Shown here: positions 47,131-58,198 of the stretch, in pieces
Numbering within the stretch: position 1 is the first letter of the stretch
How the letters are laid out: the number at the start of each line of letters is the position of its first letter
Position numbers and translations under genes: made by a program
Notes under the pieces: generated by a model
Told to the model about the DNA's origin: nothing
What the model saw: only the letters and a program-made list of their open reading frames with translations
Database searches by the model: none
Assembly (NCBI GenBank): GCA_963920665.1
Contig: OY987265.1
Location: 43,033,001 to 43,097,000 of the forward strand
Direction: 5' to 3'
DNA length: 64,000 bases
Source of the DNA: Straminergon stramineum
Taxonomy: Eukaryota > Streptophyta > Bryopsida > Hypnales > Calliergonaceae

Positions 47131-50100
47131 TAAGCTTAGTATCGCAAATTGGGCAATACCGTATGCTTGCGGAGTGAATTACCACATCAACTTTTCACGG
47201 GTGTTATCAATCAGTTGATGCAACGTGACATTCTGGGAAAAAAAAGTTTTGTCCAATCTTCAATTCTATCACAGATATCAACATAAGGATAAAGTACTGT
47301 ACAGGTAGGTGAATCTGAAATCGCCCACATCCTCAAATGTACACTATCTGTACATGTTTCTTTTACGTTGTACCAGCAATGAGCCCTCCACCAATTCAAC
47401 TCCAAACATTCATAACTAATTAAAAAAAAGTTCCAAAAAATATGAAATGATTGAGTTAGATGTCAATTTCATTTGTCTTTCAAGGAAAATTCACTGAAAT
47501 TTCAAGAAGTGTCACCTCTCCAAATTCAGGTTTCATCTCTTAGATGGGTGTTTTAATTTGTGAATAAACATTTAAGATACAAAAACTTTTGTAACTTTCT
47601 AAGGAAGAGCTAAGGTGGGTACACCCAAAATCACCCCTGCCTAAAAACACCATCATCTCTATGTGTACATCTCCAAAATCAATACGTATGTACATTGAAG
47701 AAACGATTTTAGAACACCTTCCAAAAAATACATTGACCCTTCATAACTTTTGCATACATTATCCCAATGCTTCATATATTTTGGTGCATTGAAACTTGCT
47801 TTCATTTCTCAACATAAAAATATGAAAACTTAACCAACCTGATGATAATAACTAGGCACATTAGGGAAAAAAATGGTGATTTGGGGGTACCCACCTTACT
47901 AACCTTTGGGGTCCAAATTTAACCAGAAGAACAATGATTGTGTAGGTATTCATGATGCTTGAATTTTCTTTTCTTTTCTATATTTTTGGCACATATGGCT
48001 AGCTACCAATGCTATGATAGGTGGGGTATAAATTACTCAATTGCTCACTCTCTTGAACAATTGCCTCTATGATTAAACCAATAATAGGAATGCAAATGGA
48101 TCATCAATGAATGGTGGTAAATCTCAAATGAGGTAAGCAAATCCATTACGGGGTCCAACCAGATTTAGAGATCTATTTTTGGATCCAATTCCATTTCATT
48201 GCATTCTAATGTAGTTTTATTGTAAGAAGTATTCAATTGGGTTTCAAAATTTTGAAATTGGGGATGAAAGGCTTGGAACTAGGTTGGAAAGTCACCATTT
48301 AACTATGAAAGGACGGGCCTATGACCACTAACTTCAAGCCTCATTGTCCATTACTATGTTTGTATGATGTCATTTTGCAACTAGATATGAATGAAAAAAA
48401 TTCATATTTATTTTGAGAGATGAAGTCAAATATCTACTACAAGTTCTATAATTCTCAAATTTTGAGGAGAAAATTTACAATTATTGTGAATTTTTATAGA
48501 AAAAAATGAAGAAAATTCATGTCAAAGAAAAGATATATTAAAAAAATCTGAAATTTTCACCATAAATGTATATTATAGTGCATAGCATCATAGTTTAAAC
48601 CAAAGTTACCATATCACTCTAAAACGAGAAAATCAGCAAACCATGGTTATAGGTCCAAAGTTCACATTGCTATAAAATATTGAAATTCATAAATTTTTCA
48701 AAACTTCCAATTGATAAGCTTCATTTCATTAGTTCAACTCCTATTCAAAAAATATTCAAAACATGGCAAAAATTTACATAAAAAATAAATAGCAAGAAAT
48801 GGGTGATTTGTGGATTAAACATCTTTTCCTTTAGAAAAATCAAGAATACCATAATGAGGGAACTTGCAATGCTATTCATTGAAAATGTACTCAAGTACCT
48901 TCAAAGAAATAAATTGGAAAAAAATATTTTTTTTCCATCCTATAATTTGAGGTAAAGACATCCCAAAGGACATTTAGTGTTGGCAACAACGTTACAAAGT
49001 TAATGAATTCAATGAACAAAAACCATGTGACTTCTTCACAAAGCAAAAGGTTCATTCATTGTTTCATTGTACACAGCTAACTAAGTTTCTACCATAGGAT
49101 CCACAATGAGAAGATACAAATTTTTGCCTTGCCTCCCTATAATGTATAATTTTTTCTTTAAAATTGAAATGACCAAAATATATGTGAAATAAATCCTAAT
49201 TTTCTATTCTTTTGTAAAGATATAACTATGAATCAAATACTTGTATCTATACATAATGACTAAACAGTCTACAATGGGATTCCTACTTTAAGTCTTAGAC
49301 ACTTTTGAAAACAATTAGAACTCTAATTGATGAGAGAATGGATTTGCACTCAATTTGGACGCAGAGATAAAATCATAACTTAATACCACTCAACAACTAC
49401 AATGTCTAAAGTTCATTCTTCATAATTCCCTCTTTTTTAGGTTTGGTTTTCTTCTATTCCATTCACAAGATAAGTACTTGACTCTTACCCCAAGGAGCTA
49501 TGAATGTAAATAGCACCCTACTACTATGAACTTCAATAAATCATATTTAATTCAATATATATCTCCCTAAAATGAATCCAAAGCTCATGCATGTGCCTCC
49601 CATTTTTCTTTTAGTAAACAATTGATTGAAAATGTACAAACCAACAATTAAGTTAGATACAATCAATGAACTCTTAAAGGTGTAGTTTATGCCCCTCCTA
49701 TCTTCAATCAAAATTGAGAAGTAATAAGTAATATGACCGATTGTGTTGGCATTTCTTTTAGTATACATGGATTCAACTAGGATTGCAATTGGACTAAAGA
49801 CAATTTGGGTTTTGCAAACCTTCTACTTAAAATTGTTGAAATGAAGCATTTAAGCAATGTTGTTAATATTAATTACCCCCCAAAGGTTGAAGACTAAAAG
49901 TTTCCAATGAATGACTTTCAAGGAAATGTATAACTTTAGAATACACCCTTAGGAAATATGAGCATTTTTAGAAGGGGGTCTTTTCCAAGTTAAATTGTCT
50001 AGATTTTTTTAAATTATTGTATTTGGAGTTAAAAGGATTCCATATTCTCTTTATATGCATTCTTTTCTTTTTATAAATAAACTATGAATTTTTTTAAATA

Positions 50101-50929
50101 TTTGTACTCTAAATATGTTGTAGTCTCTCATGAATAGAGGTGTACATTTTAGTCAAGAATCTATTGGTGTTGCTCTTAGAAACAAACCACAATCAAGTGC
50201 ATCTACCTTAAAACCAAATTCTACTATATTTAATTTACTTCAATCAAGGAGAAAAATGAAAGGATCTTGAGTTCTATCCAAAGCATGAACCGACAAGAAT
50301 AATATAGTATGTATCATTGACAACTTTCTTAAAATATTCAATTATCTTGTCTTTATAAAGTGTGAATCAGATACAAGTAGAACCTCCCTTAGTACATGGT
50401 GTTAGGACTAAGTATGCACTAAGAGAGATTTATGCATTTAGAGAAGCCATGGGGCCACATCCATTCATCTTGAATCATGGGCATGGGCCACCTACTATCT
50501 ACAAACTCTCTTAACCCCTCACTGCCCAAGGCCTGAACAGGTTCAAAAATAGAATTTCTTTTGAAGTATTATAGATATAATTTTCACTAAGTTATATAGA
50601 TTTCAACTGTACAATCTTGTAGTGCACTTGTTGTAGATGACGTGCATCAAATTTGGTGTCATTTGACCACATAGATTGCAAGATTATAATGTTTTAGTGT
50701 TGAAAAAGGATGCTGAAATTTTCCTAATAATACATTTGAAGGCAAAATTTGGTTTCTAAATCCACTCCAATGAAGAAACTTGAAAATATATATTCAAAAT
50801 CAACATAAAAACACATTGATGAAAAAAAATATCATTCAATTGACTCATTGTGTCTGCAAAATGGCTTTGAAATGTCAAAACATAGCAAGAAAAGTTGCAA
50901 AAAACACATCAAAACCTGAACCTCCTACT
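47131..50929. other. AT-rich intergenic DNA
   Basis: No gene or RNA recognised. ORFs are short and of chance type. Confidence 0.6.
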
Positions 50930-51440
50930 AAAATGCTTCTGAATCTCTCATAACTTCTTGGCTTGATATGAAATTTTATACACACAAACTAGACTAGTAT
51001 GTGCAACTTTTCCCAATTTTTTTTTATTGAAAACAAACATTGTATGAAGAAGAAAAAAGCCGTTGAAGTTCATTGTAATCCAAAAATGACGGGATTTTGA
51101 ACTTCGAATTGCTCTCAGACATTTAAAACAACCTAGATTGTCTTGAAATTTTTACCACAATAACTAGACTTTAAGGGGAACATAACCCAATTTTATTTTT
51201 ATTGAAAACAAACTTTGGATGAAGGAAATACAAGCCCCTGAAGTTGCAAACATCAAATGCAGTTTGGTGAACTCAAATTGAACTTGTGACCTTCAATTGG
51301 CTTCCAAAAATTTAGTACATCTTGTATTGATTTGAAAATTTTACCACACAAAGTAGAAGAGAGAGCACAAATTTTCCAACAAGTTTTTATTGAATTCAGA
51401 CATTGGATGCAAAAGTTACAACACTTTGAATTTGACCTGA
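50930..51440. repeat. Three degenerate tandem units
   Basis: Three imperfect units of about 165 bp recur, each with the order CTTG(A/T)-type text then AAATTTTA(T)ACCACA, ACTAGA, CAATTTTTATTGAA(A/T)and ACATTGGATGAA followed by an AAGTT stretch. They begin near 50935, 51100 and 51280. This may be an old satellite or part of a decayed LTR. Confidence 0.5.
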
Positions 51441-51754
51441 GGACACTTTTGGTCCCTTTCAATGGTGAGGGGTTAATGCATATTGTGTTCCAAGGGAGGG
51501 TACACTAAGACAGTTTCTACCTGCAGTTGTCAATACATGCAACAACCGAAGGGGTCATCCTACCTTACTGACCTTATCACTATGTCATGTACTACTTCAT
51601 GATAACCAAAAAAATGAACAGGAAACCAAAGGCATATTGCCTCATATCTCAAAATTCCAGTCTGCAAAGATTTCTGGACTTTGAATTCGTGATTCACGCA
51701 AACTTCATTTCACTAAGGTAAATACTGCACATAATCAGGCAATCTGGTATGTAT

Positions 51755-54700
51755 TTAGAGTGATTCGGTAAACATATCTACAGTAGTAATGTCTACATCA
51801 CTACAATCTACAGTTGGTTTTGTGGGGTCTTGATTAACCGGTCTATTAGACTTGCCTTTATTTCTTCGAGATTTTCGAGATTTCTTGCCTCCTGAATTGG
51901 AAGCATCTTGCAATTGGCTGGACTCCCATGTCCTAAGGCGGTCAGCAACAGCAGTGTGTTTGTACCTTTTGGCAACATCGACAGCACGAAATCCATAAGA
52001 ATTTGGAACATCCAACGACGCTCCCGCACTAAGTAGTCTGTCAATGAACCAAACAGAGCCCTTCTGGGCAGCTATATGGAGTGCCGTCTGTCCATATCGA
52101 TTCTGCCTATTTAGCAATCTAAGCAACTGCTGTGACAATGACATTGCGTTTAAATCCTCGGCTATTACTACACAAGACAAAGTCCCTCCATGTGAGGGCG
52201 CTGCCTTCAAGTCGGCAGGCAAGGAAACAATAGCATCATGAGAGTCATTGTCGCTGGGATCCTTCAACTTATCGGCCTCTGCGAAGATTGTTGAGTCCGC
52301 AGATATTAAAGGCTGGTCTTTCTGGGCAACATCCAACCCCAACTCAGATCCCGCAGCCCTGAGTAACATCTCTCCCACATTTTGGCGATCCGCGACCGTT
52401 GCTGCCATGAGAGGAGTCCATCCATCACCTGCCATAATCAAGATTGACTTGAATAAAACTTTCACAAATATATACATAAACCAAATTCCAATTAACGTAT
52501 CGATATATAAAGAATCACAAGAAAGTAAGAAAGAAAAGCTGACAGGCCAAGGGATTACAAGCTTGCTCAGCCCTATTAGGAAGCCTGTCGCCCTCCACAA
52601 CACAAATTAAAGCGGGAGCCAGGACAGCTAATTTCCGAAGATCAAATTCTAATAGACTTGGTCCACCCTTTCTATGAAAATCAAAGGTTTAGTTGACTGC
52701 ACGATAATCCTGACAAATTTAGTGAGTAATCTAATCCATCTAAGTGGCCACAACCCAGAATGCAACAAGAAAGTAGAGTTTCTCTCAAAAAGAGAAACAT
52801 GCTATAAAAATCTATAGGTGTTTGTAATCATGACGGTTCAAGTTCCATATTAACACACCGAATACTTACCGAGGTTGGCCACTCAAGTGCAATTAGATAT
52901 GAGATTTGAGGGTAAGTAATCTATCTCCAACCTGACTCCCATGTGAGGCACTATTGGCCGGCTCCCATAGGCGGGAAAAACATCCGCTCCCAGGTTTGGC
53001 CTGTAAGCTCTGACATGGGAGTCCAATTCCAGAGTACATTTTTAAAGGTCTTCGAGAAAAATTCCGGCCTCCGAAAGAAGGAACAATGTGAGGAAGAAGG
53101 GGCATACCATATACATCAGCATCCTGCCAGTTTACCCCACGCTCATGGCAGTGAGCTAGCATGATGCCTACAGCTGCAGAATGCCCTTTCAAGGCTGCAA
53201 TGTAGAGGGGAGTCTCGCCTGCTCTATTGCTGGCCAGTACATCAGCTCCGCCCTGTAAAAGAAGCTCACACGCCTGTGCGTATCCAGACTCAGCTGCCAC
53301 AAAAAGGGCCGTGCTCCCTGATGAGTCCTTCATCCCAACTGCCACAGCACCTATTGCTAGAAGGCCAGCAATCATGGGCACATCACCACGAGCAGCAGCC
53401 ATGTGTAATGGCGTTCTCTTTCGGACATCAGAACAGTTAGCTGCTCCACGCAGGCCAAAAGCAACATCCTTCGTCGAAGATTCCCATTTGTCCTCATTCT
53501 GGGGAAAATTCAAAAGGGAGGCCAACTTGACACTAGCATTGAAGTTTGTGTATGCAAAAGATCCAGAACCTAAACAATCAGACAAAGTCAACCCATCTTG
53601 CCAAAATTGAGCCCTCATGCTTTTACTGAATAAAACCGGAGAGACAGGAGTAGTCTCTCGTCCTGGCGGGCTGTTTAAACCGTGTACGGGGGTCGCAATA
53701 TGCCGCAATATGTCATCAACAGCACTTCCAGGCTTGACCTTTTTCAAACCATCAAGGACCCAGGCCGCTGCTGCCACAGAACTCTCCTCACAAAGATCCC
53801 AGATTTGAATTTTTCTCCTATCCTGCGCTCTGTTGCATCATATAGAATGAATTCTCAGCAAAGTTGTTGAAAATTGCCAAGAATATGCAACGCAAGATAT
53901 CCAAGAAATCACAAAAACTTTTACAATCATCATTCTCCATCACTATGCATGCACTTCCTGAGCATCAGATCAACATGAATTTAACTTAGGTCAGCACCCA
54001 ACACAAAAATCAATAATAATCAAAACACTAATGCATATTGCAATCCGAACCGCTCACCTTACTGCTTGAACAACTGCAGTAGTAAAGAATGTCAATTCGA
54101 GCACTCGCAGCCTCGGAAGAAGCTCAATTATTCTAACTAACGTTGATGCCGTTGAAGAAATTGTATCCTCGGACACAGACTCAACCCTACTAAGCCCTAG
54201 AGCTTGTACAGATCCGCCCAAAAGTAGAAGCTCAAGATGGGGACATAGCATGGCCTGCAAAAGCGACCAATGTAACTTGTGATGACCGTCACATACTCGT
54301 TTAACAGAAAGACTGGAATTTAAATATATTTTGGCTATCTAAGTCTTCTTACTATTCAGCAAATTTCGCATAACAAATGAGATACTTTCGATATTAACCG
54401 ACTAATAAGAATTCTAATAATTGCAAGAAATCAGTCATAAGTTATTATGATTCAAAACTTGACAAAGTAGTACACAAGCCAAGGCATTTCCAACTAGGGA
54501 TAATCAAACGGCCCCTATCTATAACATGATCATGCCTGTAATTGTCGCATAAATATAAAAAGAAGAAACTGAATTGACAATACCACAGATGTAAGATTGG
54601 AAGCAGTGAGACCAGCACAATTGTTAAGTGCAAGAATTCGTAGCCCAGATCCATTGTTTAAGCTCCCCAAACTCCTTGCAAGATCACCGTCATCCCGAGT

Positions 54701-56932
54701 CACATCATTCTCACATTCGTAGACTCCAGTGTGTATAACAGACGAGTCGTCCTGAGGAAATTCTAAGTTATCTATATGACTAAGCAAAAGGCTCCGCAAT
54801 CTTGAACCATCGGCTGTAGAGGCAACAAGGAGGTTCGCAGTTGATGAAGACCCCAAACCAAAACACCTCTGAAGACTTAAGCTAATTGGGCCAGACTTCA
54901 CTGAAGTTGCAAGCACATCTGCAACAGCGCCAGTTCTGTACAAGAAAACCAGAGCACACATCATCGGAAGGTGTCAAGCCCTAGCTTTCAAGCTTGCGGA
55001 AAGATCGCTCTTCACCAGAATAAACACAAGTAAACGCTCACACCAGAATGATGAATTGCAAGTCCTGGCTTGCATGCTCAAGTAATAGTTGATGCTCGTC
55101 TTTACAAAACCAAAGCAGGCTAACTCCCACAACAAGATCTTGACCACGGCAACGGCACGTCATATGTAGAAGCAGCATATTATACGCAAATATCATCTGA
55201 AGGAAGAGTGGATTACAATTTCTGGCAATTGTCCAGGATGAGGCGCTCCAAACAACGCAAATTTGACAAAATCGCAGCCACATCGTCATCCCCAATGAAG
55301 CACCCAGCCAAATCAAGTTCCTGAGTCGCGCACATGTGTATTCGAATTGCACCCAACGCATCCCGAATCCAAGAACCTGCTGTCTGAGGAGTAACTCTGC
55401 CACTGCAAAGTTGGGAAACAACACTAATTAGTAAATGCCTCACAAAAAATACTTCGGGCATGATCAACAGAAGGTTGGTCAGTAGATAATGATATTGGTC
55501 AGCATAAGGACGGTTGACGGTGAATTCTTTTTTACGTACTTCAATCAAGCAATTCCAATAGACGTTTGCGCAACTTGGAGAACTGAATTCATCGCGAGAA
55601 AAACAAGATAATTCCAAACGTCTGATAAATGTAAAAGTGCAGGTCTCAGGAAGTTTGACAATCAATACCATGAAAAAACTTACAGCACCATGTATACTCA
55701 ATTTCCACATAGCTTAAAGCAACCGATTTTCTCATAGGCTTCTAGTTCATCTCGAAATTCGATTTCCAATAAATAGCGCATAAATCGAATCAACGTAAAA
55801 TTCCAGAAATTGATTGCAACCCTGCAATATAATAAGAGCAAGGAAAGTCTTTGACAAACAAATTCCAGATACCCGACACGGAAAGGATAGTATAAAATTT
55901 TCATTTGTTAATTAGAGGGAAACTAAAGTATATAGCCACATTTCTTGGACCCAATGGGCGTCAAAGTGAATGAAATTAATTAGTATTCTAGCACAGGAAA
56001 TTCAACAAAAGAATAAAATGATCATCGCATTCCTTCTCATACCCACACCAGTTCATTAGGCAAGTTCTATTCAAGTGCCCAAAAGCCACAATTCCTACAC
56101 AACAAGTCAACTTGAAGGTATTTAATGCTACATCAGCTCTCTACTAAGTTCTTGTCAACTGGAAAGACCAATATTTCATTCAAAGCGAGAGAAGGGTAAA
56201 ACGCGGAAAATTTTATTTTTACATAGGTACATTTTGACCAAAACACAAGAACCGTGTTTGTATCTTAGCATTGCAGTGCACTGACGTACTCTAGGGATAA
56301 TACGACGTGCGGGTAAATGTGGAATGATCCTGTTCTGGCTGGGAAATTTAGGAATCAAGCATTTCAGAGGACACTATTTGTATTCGTATATCTCTCAAAA
56401 CAACCAATCGCACTTTTCACTGGAGCTAGCAACGTCAATATAGTTATATTGACACAATTCAAAGCACCAAAATTGTGACATTCAATCGCACAAAGCTCAA
56501 GAAACTAGGACTGGACTAGATTTTCGTTTCCAGGCGTAAATCAGAGAAAGTACCAATATCGTGAATTCTTGCCAATATAACGAATTTGGCGTTCAGCACA
56601 AGTGTAGAGGAATAGAGAAAATTAAGCAGAACAACGTATGCATACCTATTCGGTGGCGTGTCGTCGCAATTTGCAGCAGGTATCTCATCAAACTGGCGAG
56701 GTCGCAAGCGGAGGCGAAATGGAGCAGTGCGAACAAGAAAACAGAAGAGGCGGCATGTGCATAGAGTAGCCATCACATCCACGGGATCCACCAGGTGTGC
56801 CATTATTGAAGCCAACACAACAGCAGGAAGGTCGGTAATATGAGTACCATAGTTACCATCATCTCCAGCCATTAAAGCAAGCCTCAATCCCGCAGACGGC
56901 TCCAAAGCGCCAACTGTTGCAGACTCGTCCAT
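51755..56932 (-). CDS. F-box, leucine-rich and ankyrin repeat protein
   Basis: Minus-strand exons: 56932-56646, 55621-55540, 55383-55217, 54935-54587, 54254-54058, 53817-53108 and 52428-51755, giving 821 residues. An F-box-like segment lies at about 31-75 (THITDLPAVVLASIMAHL...CRLFCFLVRTAPFRLRL). LRR-type text follows at about 96-360: ELDLAGC, CLERLILDNCQKL, ISLSLQRCFGL, LRILALNNCAGLTASNL, HLELLLLGG, RLRVLEL. Five ankyrin units follow from about residue 494 (KRTPLHMAAARGD, GSTALFVAAESGY, GETPLYIAALKGH, GWTPLMAATVADR, GQTALHIAAQKGS). The C-terminus has a basic nuclear-localisation-like run (GGKKSRKSRRNKGK). An F-box would make it an SCF ubiquitin-ligase substrate adaptor using LRR and ankyrin surfaces; this is inference. 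Exon 2 start and exon 3 start were chosen because they alone keep the LRR frame open. Confidence 0.8.
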
Positions 56933-57028
56933 GCCGCTCTCAATTTTTCGAAGATTTCCACGCAGAGTTTTTAAACCCTAAAACTCAACGAATTAGGGCT
57001 TGGCCATTCTTGCTCCTAAATCCTAAAT

Positions 57029-57400
57029 TCACACATCAGCCGAAGGGCATGTGTCTCCAATCTCATGGAGATGATCACTCAGAAAGAATGCAGAGCGCCA
57101 ATTCCGATTATCCCGACACTCAAGCTTCCCCAATGAACTCTAATTGCCGCAGACTCCGTCTTTACTAATTGCGTCGCATGTCATGCAATCCGCAACCTGT
57201 GAGTTTTGCGCTCCAAGGTAATCTGTGCCAAGAGAGAAATCGCTTGAATTTGCAAAATAAACCTGAAGAAAAAAATTTAAGAAGAAGAAGAAGAAGAAGA
57301 CGAAGACGAAGGAGTACAGGCCAGCATATGAATTCACAGCCAGAAGCGAAGGTTTGCTTGAAATGAAATTGCGAAGAGCACCGACTGGTGAGAAGGCAAG
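57029..57400 (-). pseudogene. Truncated copy of the HO-like gene 5' end
   Basis: The minus strand repeats the HO-like exon 1 and leader. The region matching the start codon reads TTG at 57123-57121, followed by AGTGTCGGGATAATCGGA where the intact gene has AGTGTGGGGGTGATCCGA. A one-base deletion then shifts the frame and a stop follows within about 15 codons (TTTCTGAGTG is shared by both). Similarity fades at GATGTGTGA. It ends about 100 bp upstream of the F-box/ankyrin start codon. A (GAA)n-type run at 57280-57311 interrupts it. Confidence 0.75.
57280..57311 (+). repeat. AAG trinucleotide microsatellite
   Basis: About ten AAG/ACG units, absent from the intact paralogous leader at 46864-47130, so it arose after or during the duplication. 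Confidence 0.85.
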
Positions 57401-57575
57401 GTGATGCGCCACTACCCTAAAATTTACTACCCTAAAATGTGCAGAGAGCGTTCATTTCAAGTGACAATTCTGGGTACACATACATTCGTAACTTACTAAC
57501 TTCATCCCTGCTCCCCGATTGATTTGCCAAGTGTCCAATGACATCAAATTGGCGTGGCATGAACTTCAAGGTAAC

Positions 57576-57805
57576 TTAACCCTTGAAGGACGGACTGGTG
57601 ATCGTGGAAATACTCCCTTTTGGAACTGTGTGACATCATCTATTTTATAAAATCCAAAAATATTGATTGGAAGTCATACTACTATAAAAGACCTACGCTT
57701 TTCTCACAAAATTTCGAGGATGAATAGTAGTAGTTCCATCCTACATAAAGAGATTCTTTGTCATCCATCAGACACAAAACATGTATGTTGATGTTTAAGG
57801 ATTAA
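57576..57805 (+). mobile_element. TTAA-bounded MITE, copy F
   Basis: It starts TTAACCCTTGAAGGACGGACTGG and ends GATGTTTAAGGATTAA, with GATCGTGGAAATACTCCC, GACATCATCTAT and TTTGTCATCCATCAGAC inside. TTAA is present at both ends. Confidence 0.85.
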
Positions 57806-57970
57806 GTTAATTTGTGTGTGTATCAAAGTATTTCTGAAATCATTTTATTTTCCTTTATGATTCAAAAGTTTGTGAAGAAAATGTAGAGGTAAGGTAACAT
57901 GAATGATAAGGTAGCAAAGGTCCATAAAGCGCCCATTTTAGAGTTAATTCACAATCTAGGCAATGACTTC

Positions 57971-58198
57971 TTAACCCTTAAGGATGAACTCATGACCATG
58001 GAAATCATCTTTTTTGGCATTGTGTGAATAGTTGGTTTAAGAAATTTCAAAAGCACTCACTAGAAGTCAAACTACTATACAAGACATCCTTTTTCCACAC
58101 AAGATTTCGAGGACGAATAATTGCACTTTTGTCCTACATAGAAGGATTTTGTGGCATTCATTGACCAAAAAATGGCCACAACGTCCTTTGTGGGTTAA
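57971..58198 (+). mobile_element. TTAA-bounded MITE, copy G
   Basis: Begins TTAACCCTTAAGGATGAAC and ends CGTCCTTTGTGGGTTAA, 165 bp downstream of copy F in the same orientation. It contains CATGACCATGGAAATCATC, GAAGTCAAACTACTATAC and TTGCACTTTTGTCCTACATAG (21 bases in all; core TTGCACTTTTGTCC). Confidence 0.85.

Noticed and set aside
55038..55424. 128-codon minus-strand ORF overlapping LRR exon 3
   Set aside because: The alternative frame reads ELDLAGC and CLERLILDNCQKL, clear LRR text, so this frame is a shadow.
55698..55904. Possible exon (RVAINFWNF...) after F-box exon 1
   Set aside because: It splices in frame from exon 1 but cannot join the LRR exon in the right phase. Joining exon 1 directly to 55621 restores the LRR frame.
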